From Streptomyces pyxinicus (lineage in GTDB: Bacteria > Actinomycetota > Actinomycetes > Streptomycetales > Streptomycetaceae), in NCBI RefSeq assembly GCF_024753135.1, contig NZ_JANUGP010000005.1, forward strand, positions 248,001-312,000: DNA of 64,000 nt, in the 5' to 3' direction. This document shows positions 45,948 through 54,359 of this stretch, piece after piece (the stretch's first letter is position 1; every line of letters begins with the position of its first letter). The position numbers were made by a program, and so were the translations under genes. The notes under the pieces are model-generated. The model ran no database searches and was not told the DNA's origin. It saw nothing but the letters and a program-made list of their open reading frames with translations.

Positions 45948-46187
45948 GCGTCGACTCCCTTGCCACGGTGACCACTTCGGACATCCCGAAGCTCCCACGG
46001 CCGGACGGTCCGCTCGCTGAACGAACCCCATCGCGAGCATGACAAATGGGCAGACAGCAGAGGACTCGTCGCGGCACGGCAACACCGTGCTGCCACAGGA
46101 GATCTGACGGTAGGTCGGAAACCGGACGCGGCTGGGCAGGGGGTACGGCGACACGCGAGGGCGCGGGGGGTACGGTTGCACGCGAAA

Positions 46188-46223
46188 GCGGCGCGGAGAG
46201 GATCAGGGTCCTCTCCGCGCCGC
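46188..46223 (-). terminator. Terminator after obgE
   Basis: A perfect 15-bp stem (46188-46202 and 46209-46223) with a 6-base loop lies 32 bases past the obgE stop. Confidence 0.7.
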
Positions 46224-46254
46224 CCGGTTCAGCTTTGTCGCGCCCCGGGAGTGG

Positions 46255-47703
46255 TCACTCGAACGGGTCGAAGTCGTCGTACGCGCGCGACGCCTCGTCC
46301 CGCTCCGCGTCCCGGTCCCGGCGGCGCTGGGCGGCGGGCCTCGGCGCCTCCAGGCGGTGGTCCTCGCCGCGGCGGCCCAGCATCTCCGCGCCGGCCATGA
46401 CCGTCGGCTCCCAGTCGAAGACGACCGCGTTCTCCTCGGGGCCGATGGCGACGCCGTCGCCCGCGCGGGCACCCGCCTTCATCAGCCGTTCCTCGACACC
46501 GAGGCGGTTGAGGCGGTCGGCGAGATAGCCCACGGCCTCGTCGTTGTTGAAGTCGGTCTGGCGCACCCAGCGCTCCGGCTTCTCGCCGCGCACCCGGAAC
46601 AGCGGCTCGCCGCCGGAGTCCTCGCGGGTGACGGTGAAGCCCGCGTCGTCCACGGCCTTCGGCCGGATGACGATCCGGGTCGCCTCCTCCTTCGGCCGGG
46701 CGGCACGCGCGTCGCCGACCAGCTCGCCGAGGGCGAAGGTCAGCTCGCGCAGCCCGATGTGGGCGACCGCCGACACCTCGAAGACGCGGTAGCCGCGCGC
46801 CTCCAGGTCGGGGCGGACCATCTCGGCGAGGTCCTTGCCGTCCGGTACGTCGATCTTGTTCAGGACCACCAGCCGGGGCCGGTTGTCCAGGCCGCCGTAC
46901 TGCCGTAGCTCCTCCTCGATGACGTCGAGGTCGGAGAGCGGGTCGCGGTCGGACTCCAGGGTGGCGGTGTCCAGCACGTGCACCAGCACACTGCACCGCT
47001 CCACGTGCCGCAGGAACTCCAGGCCCAGGCCCCGGCCCTGGCTGGCGCCCGGGATCAGACCGGGCACGTCGGCGATGGTGTAGACGGTCGAACCGGCGGT
47101 CACCACGCCCAGGTTGGGCACCAGCGTGGTGAACGGGTAGTCGGCGATCTTCGGCTTCGCCGCGCTGAGCACGGAGATCAGCGAGGACTTGCCGGCGCTC
47201 GGGTAGCCGACGAGGGCCACGTCGGCGACGGTCTTCAGCTCCAGCACCACGTCCTGGAGGTCGCCGGGCTCGCCGAGCAGCGCGAAGCCGGGCGCCTTGC
47301 GGCGGGCCGAGGCCAGCGCCGCGTTGCCCAGACCGCCCCGGCCGCCCTGCGCCGCGACGTACGACGTGCCGTGCCCGACCAGGTCGGCGAGGACGTTGCC
47401 CGCCTTGTCCAGCACGACCGTGCCGTCCGGCACCGGCAGGATCAGGTCCTGGCCGTCCTTGCCGGAGCGGTTGCCGCCCTCGCCGGGCTTGCCGTTGGTG
47501 GCCTTGCGGTGCGGGGAGTGGTGGTAGTCGAGCAGCGTGGTCACCGACTGGTCGACGGTCAGGATGACGTCGCCGCCACGCCCGCCGTTGCCGCCGTCGG
47601 GTCCGCCGAGCGGCTTGAACTTCTCACGGTGGACGGAGGCACAGCCGTGGCCTCCGCTACCCGCGGCGACGTGCAGTTCGACGCGGTCCACGAAGGTGGT
47701 CAT
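46255..47703 (-). CDS. obgE: GTPase ObgE/CgtA
   Basis: A 482-residue GTPase for 50S subunit assembly and stress control; in Streptomyces Obg influences aerial growth. The glycine-rich Obg fold occupies residues ~1-160 ([13 protein letters not shown]). The G domain follows, with [13 protein letters not shown] (G1, near 167), DVPGLIPGA (G3) and NKIDVPD (G4). The OCT domain (~350-430) and an acidic/basic tail finish it. It lies downstream of rplU-rpmA in the usual order, with a hairpin between that may reduce readthrough. Confidence 0.97.
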   Translation of the reverse strand: MTTFVDRVELHVAAGSGGHGCASVHREKFKPLGGPDGGNGGRGGDVILTVDQSVTTLLDYHHSPHRKATNGKPGEGGNRSGKDGQDLILPVPDGTVVLDKAGNVLADLVGHGTSYVAAQGGRGGLGNAALASARRKAPGFALLGEPGDLQDVVLELKTVADVALVGYPSAGKSSLISVLSAAKPKIADYPFTTLVPNLGVVTAGSTVYTIADVPGLIPGASQGRGLGLEFLRHVERCSVLVHVLDTATLESDRDPLSDLDVIEEELRQYGGLDNRPRLVVLNKIDVPDGKDLAEMVRPDLEARGYRVFEVSAVAHIGLRELTFALGELVGDARAARPKEEATRIVIRPKAVDDAGFTVTREDSGGEPLFRVRGEKPERWVRQTDFNNDEAVGYLADRLNRLGVEERLMKAGARAGDGVAIGPEENAVVFDWEPTVMAGAEMLGRRGEDHRLEAPRPAAQRRRDRDAERDEASRAYDDFDPFE

Positions 47704-47753
47704 GGTTCAGTGCCTCCAGAAACTCACGGGTATTGCCTACAACAACACGCGAA

Positions 47754-47793
47754 AGGCGGACCCGCCTTCCCGAACGGGAAGTGAGGTCCGCCT
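47754..47793 (-). terminator. Nested hairpin between rpmA and obgE
   Basis: An outer 9-bp stem (47754-47762 with 47785-47793) encloses an inner 7-bp stem (47766-47772 with 47775-47781). On the minus strand TTTCGCG follows. It probably acts as a partial terminator, setting the ratio of ribosomal protein to GTPase message. Confidence 0.65.
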
Positions 47794-47824
47794 CGCGAAG
47801 TGTTCGGTGCTCGAATCAGTCGAT

Positions 47825-48079
47825 TCAGGCGACCGGAACGATGTTCACGACCTTGCGGCCACGGTGGCTGCCGAACTCCACCGCACCGGCCTGGAGGGCG
47901 AACAGCGTGTCGTCGCCGCCACGGCCGACACCGGCGCCGGGGTGGAAGTGGGTGCCGCGCTGGCGGACCAGGATCTCACCCGCGTTGACGACCTGACCGC
48001 CGAAGCGCTTCACGCCGAGCCGCTGGGCATTGGAGTCGCGACCGTTCCGGGTGGACGATGCGCCCTTCTTGTGTGCCAT
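47825..48079 (-). CDS. rpmA: 50S ribosomal protein L27
   Basis: An 84-residue protein with the bL27 N-terminal sequence [21 protein letters not shown], full length, reaching the peptidyl transferase centre. No Firmicutes-type cleavable leader is present. It starts 14 bases after rplU. Confidence 0.98.
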   Translation of the reverse strand: MAHKKGASSTRNGRDSNAQRLGVKRFGGQVVNAGEILVRQRGTHFHPGAGVGRGGDDTLFALQAGAVEFGSHRGRKVVNIVPVA

Positions 48080-48093
48080 TTCTCCTCAGTCCC

Positions 48094-48414
48094 TTACTTC
48101 GCAGCCGCGGGGATCTCAGTGACCTTGATCGCCGTGTACTGCTGGCGGTGGCCCTGACGACGGCGGTAGCCGGTCTTGTTCTTGTAGCGCAGAATGTCGA
48201 TCTTCTGGCCCTTGTGGTGGTCCACGATCTCGGCCTGGACCTTGATGCCGGCCAGCACCCACGGGTCGCTGGTCACGGAGTCGCCGTCGACGACGAGCAG
48301 GGTCGAGAGCTCGACCGTGTCGCCCACGTTGGCAGTGGAAATCTTGTCAACCTCAACGATGTCGCCGACAGCAACCTTGTGCTGGCGACCACCGCTGCGC
48401 ACGATGGCGTACAC
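48094..48414 (-). CDS. rplU: 50S ribosomal protein L21
   Basis: A 106-residue bL21 protein starting with GTG ([17 protein letters not shown]) and containing [24 protein letters not shown], the rRNA-binding C-terminal signature. It heads the rplU-rpmA-obgE operon. Its ~200-base upstream region includes GC-rich hairpins and may carry autogenous control. Confidence 0.98.
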   Translation of the reverse strand: MYAIVRSGGRQHKVAVGDIVEVDKISTANVGDTVELSTLLVVDGDSVTSDPWVLAGIKVQAEIVDHHKGQKIDILRYKNKTGYRRRQGHRQQYTAIKVTEIPAAAK

Positions 48415-48601
48415 GCGGATCTCTCTTTCGCTCGAAGAAACGGCACCCCCGCAGGCCAGCCGCCCGGAAACACCATGGGCGACCTCTCCCGGCCCGCCTT
48501 GCGTCCGGGAGGAAGAGGTTTACGGGGATGTGGCGCGCTCAGTGACACGCCGACGGTCAAGGTTACGGGGCCCGGGGTTGAGGGGTCAAACCGGGCCCCT
48601 C

Positions 48602-48638
48602 GGGTGTGCGGCCGGTCACTCGGACCGGCCGCACACCC
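48602..48638 (-). terminator. Terminator after the RNase E/G gene
   Basis: A perfect 16-bp stem (48602-48617 with 48623-48638) starts 8 bases after the stop codon. A second imperfect hairpin follows at 48567-48600, ahead of rplU. Confidence 0.75.
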
Positions 48639-48645
48639 CGGGTTC

Positions 48646-51600
48646 TCAGCCCTCGTCGGAGGCGGAGGAAACCGTGGTGGTGGTCTTCTTCGCCGTCGAC
48701 TTCGCGGCGGCCTTCTTGGCCGTCGTCTTCTTCGCGGCCGTCTTCTTGGCCACGGTCTTCTTGGCCACGGTCTTCTTGGCGGCCGTCTTCTTGGCGGCGG
48801 CCTTCTTCGCCGTCGCCTTCTTGGCCGGTGCCTTGCGGGTGGCCTTCTTGACCGGCGCCTCGTCGGCGACGGCCTCGGTGACGGCCTCCGTGACGACGGC
48901 CTCCGTGACGGCTTCGGCGGACCCCTCGGCCGGCTCCTCGCCGGCCTCGGCCGCGGCGGCCGGCACGACCACCACGGCCGTGTCCTCCGACGCGGTCGGC
49001 GCGGTCGCCCTGCGCACGGCACGGCGGCGCGGGCGGGCGGGGGCGGCGGCCTCCGGCTGCTCGACCGGCTCCTCGGCAACCGGCGCCTCGGTGGCGGGCG
49101 CCGTCTCGGGGACGGACACCACGGTCGCCTCGGCACCCTCGGGAGACCCGGCCGGAGCCGACACCTTGCGGGTCGCCCGACGGCGCGTACGGCCCTTGGG
49201 CGCGGCCTCCTCGGCCGGCTCGGCGGGCTCCGCCTGCGGCGCCGGCACCACCTGGTCCTCGGCGGCCATGGGCTCGGCGAGCGCCTCGGCGGCCGGCTCC
49301 GGGAGCACCGGACGCGCGGCGGCCTCCTCGGCGGTGACGTCCTGAGCGGTCGGCGCGACCGGCTCGGGCGCGCTCTCCGCCTCCGCCGTCACCCGCTCGC
49401 CCCTGCCCCGGGCGGCCTTCTCGCTCCGCTCGGTGCGCTCGGCCTTCTCGCTCCGCTCGGTGCGCTCGGCCTTCTCGCTCCGCTCGGCCTTCTCCGTCCT
49501 GGGCGCGCCGGCCGGAGCCGAGGCCCGGCGGCTCGCGCGGCGCCGGCCGCGGCCACGACCGGCCGCCGCCTCCGCCTCGGCGACGCTGCTGTACAGCTCC
49601 TCGTCCAGCGCGAAGTCCGGCGCCGGCAGCGCGACCGGCTCGGCGAGCTCGGCGGCCACCTCGACGGCGGTCTCGATCTCCGGCTCGACGGCCTCGCCGC
49701 TCTCCACGGCCACCGCGGCGGTCTCGTGGACGTGCTCCTGGCCGTCACCGCCGCGCCCGCGCTTCTTGCGCTTGCCGCCACCGCCGCCACCGCCGTTGCC
49801 GCCGGCGCCGGCGGTCGGCTGGTCCAGGTGGACGATGACACCGCGGCCGTTGCAGTGGACGCAGGTCTCCGAGAACGACTCCAGCAGGCCCTGGCCGACC
49901 CGCTTGCGGGTCATCTGCACCAGGCCGAGCGAGGTCACCTCGGCCACCTGGTGCTTCGTACGGTCCCGGCCCAGGCACTCCAGCAGGCGGCGCAGCACCA
50001 GGTCGCGGTTGGACTCCAGGACCATGTCGATGAAGTCGATCACGATGATGCCGCCGAGGTCGCGCAGCCGCAGCTGGCGCACGATCTCCTCGGCCGCCTC
50101 CAGGTTGTTCCTGGTGACCGTCTCCTCCAGGTTGCCGCCCTGGCCGGTGAACTTGCCGGTGTTGACGTCGACCACGATCATCGCCTCGGTCCGGTCGATC
50201 ACCAGCGAACCGCCGCTGGGCAGCCAGACCTTGCGGTCCAGCGCCTTGGCGAGCTGCTCGTCGATCCGGTAGGTGGCGAACACGTCGACCTCGGAGGTCC
50301 ACCGCGACAGGCGGTCGGCCAGGTCCGGGGCGACGTGCGAGACGTACCCGTGGATGGTCGACCAGGCCTCGTCGCCGCTGACGACGACCTTGGTGAAGTC
50401 CTCGTTGAAGATGTCGCGCACGACCCGGACGGTCATGTCCGGCTCGCCGTAGAGCAGCGTCGGCGCGTTGCCGCTCTTGGCCTTCTTCTGGATGTCCTCC
50501 CACTGCGCCTGGAGCCGCTCGACGTCGCGGCGCAGCTCGTCCTCGCTCGCGCCCTCGGCGGCGGTGCGCACGATCACGCCCGCGTCCTCGGGGACGATCT
50601 TCTTGAGGATGGTCTTCAGCCGCGCCCGCTCGGTGTCGGGCAGCTTGCGGCTGATGCCGGTCATCGAGCCCTCGGGCACGTAGACCAAATAGCGGCCCGG
50701 CAGCGAGACCTGGCTGGTCAGACGGGCGCCCTTGTGTCCGATCGGGTCCTTGGTGACCTGCACGAGCACGGACTGGCCGGACTTCAGGGCGGACTCGATG
50801 CGGCGCGGCCCGTTGGCCATGCCGAGCGCCTCGAAGTTGACCTCGCCCGCGTACAGCACGGCGTTGCGGCCCTTGCCGATGTCGATGAAGGCGGCCTCCA
50901 TCGACGGCAGGACGTTCTGCACCTTGCCGAGGTAGACGTTGCCGACGTACGAGGTGGACTGCTCCTTGTTGACGTAGTGCTCGACGAGCACGCCGTCCTC
51001 CAGGACGCCGATCTGGGTGCGCTCGCCGTGCTGGCGGACGACCATCACGCGCTCGACGGCCTCGCGGCGGGCCAGGAACTCGGCCTCGGTGATGATCGGC
51101 ACCCGGCGGCGGCCCTGCTCGCGGCCCTCGCGGCGGCGCTGCTTCTTGGCCTCCAGACGGGTCGAGCCCTTGATGGACTGCACCTCGTCGGACGGCTCGG
51201 CGGGCTTGCGGGGCTCGCGGACCTTGACGACCGTACGCTCCGGGTCGTCGGCGGACGGCTCACCCTCGGGGCCGCTGTCACCGGCGCGGCGACGACGGCG
51301 GCGACGGCGCCGGCTGCTGGAGCTGGACCCGCCGGACTCCTCGCCCCGGGCGTCCTCGGCGTCCTCTTCCTCCTGCTCGGCGGTGTCCTCGGTGTCCTGC
51401 TCGGCCTGCTCGGCGGCCACGTCGTCGCCCTCGGTGTCGCCACCCTCGCCGTCGGCGGACTCGCCACGGCGGCGGCGTCGGCCGCCACGGCGGCGACGGC
51501 GGCGCGAACCGGAGTCCTCGAAGCCCTCGGCGCCCTCCGCTTCGTCGCCTTCCTCGTCGTCGTCCTCGGGCTCGGCCTCGACCTGGTCCTCGGTGGCGCT

Positions 51601-53055
51601 GTGCTGCGGTTCCCCGGCCGGGACGCCGGCGGTGTCCGGCTCCTCGGCCCGGTCGGCGCCCTTACGGCGACGGCGGCGACGCGAGCCGGCCTCGGCACGC
51701 TCCTCCGCGTGCTCCCCGGTCTTCCCCGCCTTCTCGATCTCCTCGGTCTCCTCGGGCTCCTCCGTCCCGGCGGCCACCGCGGCGGCTTCGGCGGCGGCCC
51801 GCTCCGGGGTCTGGAACCGGGGCTCGGCGAACACCGGTGCCTGGAAGACGGCGACGGCGGGACGGCGCGGCCGGCGCCCACCGGTCTCCTCGGCCTCACC
51901 AGCCCCGGCGGCACGCGCGGGAGCGGAGAACCCGGACGCGGCGCGAACGGCCCGACGCCGGGCCCGGCGCGGCGCCGGCTCCTCCTCGACGGCCGGAGCC
52001 ACGTCGCCGACGGGCTCGGCTGCCTTGGCCACGTCAGCCTTGGCCTCGGTGGGCGCCTCCTGCGCGGTGCCTTCGGCGGGGGCGGACACCCGGCGGGTGG
52101 CGCGACGGCGGGTACGGCCCTTGGGCGCGGCGTCCTCGACGGGCTCGGCGACGGCGTCGGCCTCGGCCGCCTCGGCCGTTTCGGTGACGGCGGCGGGGGT
52201 CGGCTCGACGGTCTCGCCAGCGGCGGGCGCGCCGGCGGGAGCGGACGCACGACGGGTGGCACGACGACGCGGACGCGCAGCGGTCTCGGTCTCGACGGCC
52301 GGCTCGACGGCAGCGGGGGCCACGGCCTCGACAGTCTCGACGGACTCAGAATCGGAAGCGGACTCGACAGCGGCGGGCGCACCGGCGGGAGCGGACGCAC
52401 GACGGGTGGCACGACGACGCGGACGCGCGGCGGCCTCGGTCTCCGGCGCCGACTCGGCGGGCGCCTCCACGACCGGCTCCTCCGCCGGCGCGACGGTCTC
52501 GGCAGCGGGCGTACCGGCCGGGGCGGACGCGCGGCGGGCGGTCCGGCGGCGAGGACGCGCGGCCTCGGGCTCCTCGGCGGTGCCGGGGATCTGCTCCGCA
52601 CCGGAGTCGGCGGCGGGCGTGGCGGAGCTGCGGGTGGCACGGCGGCGGGCGCGGCGCGGCGCGGCCTCCTCGCCGACGACGACGTCTCCGCCCTCGGCGA
52701 CGGCGGCGGCCTCCTCGGCGCCGGACGCGGCCGGGACGACGGTCTCGGCGGTCTCGACGGCCTCGGCGGCGGGGGTGCCGGCCGGGGCGGACGCGCGGCG
52801 GGTGGCCCGGCGGCGCGGACGCGCGGCGGGCGGGGGTTCCTCAGCCGTCTCCGGGGGGTCAGTGACCTCGGTGACGTCGTCGGTGCCGGCGGCCGCCACG
52901 GCCGGGACGGTCACCTCGGCGGGTGCCTCGGCCGCGGCGGGTGAACCCGCCGGGCGGGACGCGGCACGGCGGCGCCTGCGCGGCGGCAGCGTGTCGCTCG
53001 GGGTGCTGAGTTCGGAGTCCGTGGCGGACTCGTTCGCATCGGTCGGTTCGAGCAT
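48646..53055 (-). CDS. rng: Ribonuclease E/G with long repeat-rich flanks
   Basis: A 1469-residue endoribonuclease for mRNA decay and rRNA processing. The catalytic core (~670-1080) has an S1 domain (STSYVGNVYLGKVQNVLPSMEAAFIDIG), the metal-binding aspartates in VVDVNTGKFTG (~963) and IDFIDM (~1005), and the zinc-link CVHCNGRG (~1066). About 670 residues before and 380 after the core are low-complexity. They include eleven or so RRRATRRASAPAG-type repeats, acidic stretches, EKAERSE repeats and a histone-H1-like KKTAAKK tail. Streptomyces RNase E orthologues place the core centrally in the same way, but this one is long. Direct DNA repeats of ~46 bases (52232 and 52384 areas) could cause length variation. 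Confidence 0.93.
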   Translation of the reverse strand: MLEPTDANESATDSELSTPSDTLPPRRRRRAASRPAGSPAAAEAPAEVTVPAVAAAGTDDVTEVTDPPETAEEPPPAARPRRRATRRASAPAGTPAAEAVETAETVVPAASGAEEAAAVAEGGDVVVGEEAAPRRARRRATRSSATPAADSGAEQIPGTAEEPEAARPRRRTARRASAPAGTPAAETVAPAEEPVVEAPAESAPETEAAARPRRRATRRASAPAGAPAAVESASDSESVETVEAVAPAAVEPAVETETAARPRRRATRRASAPAGAPAAGETVEPTPAAVTETAEAAEADAVAEPVEDAAPKGRTRRRATRRVSAPAEGTAQEAPTEAKADVAKAAEPVGDVAPAVEEEPAPRRARRRAVRAASGFSAPARAAGAGEAEETGGRRPRRPAVAVFQAPVFAEPRFQTPERAAAEAAAVAAGTEEPEETEEIEKAGKTGEHAEERAEAGSRRRRRRKGADRAEEPDTAGVPAGEPQHSATEDQVEAEPEDDDEEGDEAEGAEGFEDSGSRRRRRRGGRRRRRGESADGEGGDTEGDDVAAEQAEQDTEDTAEQEEEDAEDARGEESGGSSSSSRRRRRRRRRAGDSGPEGEPSADDPERTVVKVREPRKPAEPSDEVQSIKGSTRLEAKKQRRREGREQGRRRVPIITEAEFLARREAVERVMVVRQHGERTQIGVLEDGVLVEHYVNKEQSTSYVGNVYLGKVQNVLPSMEAAFIDIGKGRNAVLYAGEVNFEALGMANGPRRIESALKSGQSVLVQVTKDPIGHKGARLTSQVSLPGRYLVYVPEGSMTGISRKLPDTERARLKTILKKIVPEDAGVIVRTAAEGASEDELRRDVERLQAQWEDIQKKAKSGNAPTLLYGEPDMTVRVVRDIFNEDFTKVVVSGDEAWSTIHGYVSHVAPDLADRLSRWTSEVDVFATYRIDEQLAKALDRKVWLPSGGSLVIDRTEAMIVVDVNTGKFTGQGGNLEETVTRNNLEAAEEIVRQLRLRDLGGIIVIDFIDMVLESNRDLVLRRLLECLGRDRTKHQVAEVTSLGLVQMTRKRVGQGLLESFSETCVHCNGRGVIVHLDQPTAGAGGNGGGGGGGKRKKRGRGGDGQEHVHETAAVAVESGEAVEPEIETAVEVAAELAEPVALPAPDFALDEELYSSVAEAEAAAGRGRGRRRASRRASAPAGAPRTEKAERSEKAERTERSEKAERTERSEKAARGRGERVTAEAESAPEPVAPTAQDVTAEEAAARPVLPEPAAEALAEPMAAEDQVVPAPQAEPAEPAEEAAPKGRTRRRATRKVSAPAGSPEGAEATVVSVPETAPATEAPVAEEPVEQPEAAAPARPRRRAVRRATAPTASEDTAVVVVPAAAAEAGEEPAEGSAEAVTEAVVTEAVTEAVADEAPVKKATRKAPAKKATAKKAAAKKTAAKKTVAKKTVAKKTAAKKTTAKKAAAKSTAKKTTTTVSSASDEG

Positions 53056-53318
53056 GCGGGCGTTTCTCCCGTCAGGCTCCCGGGCGCCGCGCCTGGTCCG
53101 GCGACGGCCTCGAAGGACCGTCCGCCGGTGACGTCCGCGGCCCGCGCGATGCGCGATGGCCGCCGTCCGGGGCGCGGGCGCCGCACGGGAGCACTCTGTG
53201 TCCTGTCTCGCCGGTTCCGTACGCCTTGTCGGTACGGCCTGGCGAAAGTCTTCTGGTCCGGTGCGCTGCCCGACCCAGGTGGCTCCCGAGTACGAGGGCG
53301 GCGCTACGACGTGCGTCC

Positions 53319-54137
53319 CTACGCGGGACCTTCCGGCGTCGGCGCCGTCGCGGCGGCAGCCGGTACGGCCTCGGGGGCCGGTGCTGCCTCGCGGTCGGGC
53401 GCGAGCGGGTCAGTCACCGTGCCGGTCTCTTCATCGAGCAGCCCCTGCGCCAGCCTGGTCACCGCTGCGGGGACCGGCGGCGCCAGGTCGGCCACGGCGC
53501 GGAGACCGGACAGGACGTCGTCGGGTCGTACGGCAGGCGTCACGTGCCGAACAACCAGCCGCAGTATCGCACAGGGCCGGTCACTCGGCCTATCAGCCGG
53601 GGAACCGTGCGTTTCCAGACTCACGACCGCGGGCCGGGCGTCGAAGGTGCGCACGCCGTTCTTGGTCATGCGCTGCACCTCCACGCTGCCGGCCGCGGTG
53701 AAGGCCGCCGCCGCGCGCCCGGCCTCGGCCGGGTCGACGCCGTCCAGCCGCAGCTCCCATACGGAGGCCGTCAGCCGGTCGGCGAGCCCGGAGGTCCGTG
53801 CCTCGACCGCGTCGACGATGTCGAGCCCGGTGGGCAGCGACTCGTCGAGCAGGTCGCGCAGGTTCTCCGGGTCGCGCGGGGCGGTCAGCGCGATCTCCAG
53901 GTACTCCGCCTCACTGCCCGTGCCGGTGGGTGCGGCATTGGCGTACGACACCTTCGGATGCGGTGTGAATCCCGCCGAGTACGCCATGGGCACCTCGGCG
54001 CGGCGCAGCGCACGCTCGAAGGCGCGCTGGAAGTCTCGGTGGCTGGTGAACCTCAGGCGGCCGCGCTTGGTGTAACGCAGTCGGATGCGCTGCACCGCGG
54101 GTGCGGGCGGCGGGCCTTCGGGCTGTCGCTTGCCCAG
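53319..54137 (-). CDS. TIGR03936/DUF2344 radical-SAM-associated protein
   Basis: A protein of ~272 residues with the DUF2344 core from VQRIRLRYTKRGRLRFTSHRDFQ, including VPMAYSAGFTPHPKVSYANA. The family is normally next to or fused with the TIGR03960 radical SAM/B12 protein, here 6 kb away at 60201. It probably takes part in the same, still undefined, modification. The start is uncertain. The only Shine-Dalgarno (AGGA) sits before a CTG at 54137, where relatives begin with GKRQPEG; GTG 54095 and TTG 54176 are alternatives. Confidence 0.85.
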   Translation of the reverse strand: MGKRQPEGPPPAPAVQRIRLRYTKRGRLRFTSHRDFQRAFERALRRAEVPMAYSAGFTPHPKVSYANAAPTGTGSEAEYLEIALTAPRDPENLRDLLDESLPTGLDIVDAVEARTSGLADRLTASVWELRLDGVDPAEAGRAAAAFTAAGSVEVQRMTKNGVRTFDARPAVVSLETHGSPADRPSDRPCAILRLVVRHVTPAVRPDDVLSGLRAVADLAPPVPAAVTRLAQGLLDEETGTVTDPLAPDREAAPAPEAVPAAAATAPTPEGPA

Positions 54138-54249
54138 TGTCCTAGTCCTTCGTGAGAGCGGTCGTACTGCTGCCAAGAGTACGTGTGCGACGCGCCGAAG
54201 GTTCCCACCCCGGCATCCTCCGTTTTCTTACCTGATTCTCACCAGCATC

Positions 54250-54330
54250 GTGCTCACCGGCATGGCGGGCATCCTGCTGCCGACCCTCGCGGCCCAGGCC
54301 CTGGCGGCGGGGGTGACGGCGCTGTCGTGA
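54250..54330 (+). CDS. Possible short hydrophobic peptide
   Basis: A frame with strong GC3 bias ends VLTGMAGILLPTLAAQALAAG..., a single hydrophobic helix. GTG 54250 or ATG 54262 could start it, giving 26 or 22 residues. There is no ribosome site. It could also be the 3' remnant of a membrane protein gene. Confidence 0.25.
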   Translation: MLTGMAGILLPTLAAQALAAGVTALS

Positions 54331-54359
54331 CCCCTGGGTTCACCGAGTCCGCGCCGGGA

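Noticed and set aside
45960..46060. Possible PHO box upstream of phoD
   Set aside because: Only GTTCGTTCAGC is present; there is no second matching 11-base unit.
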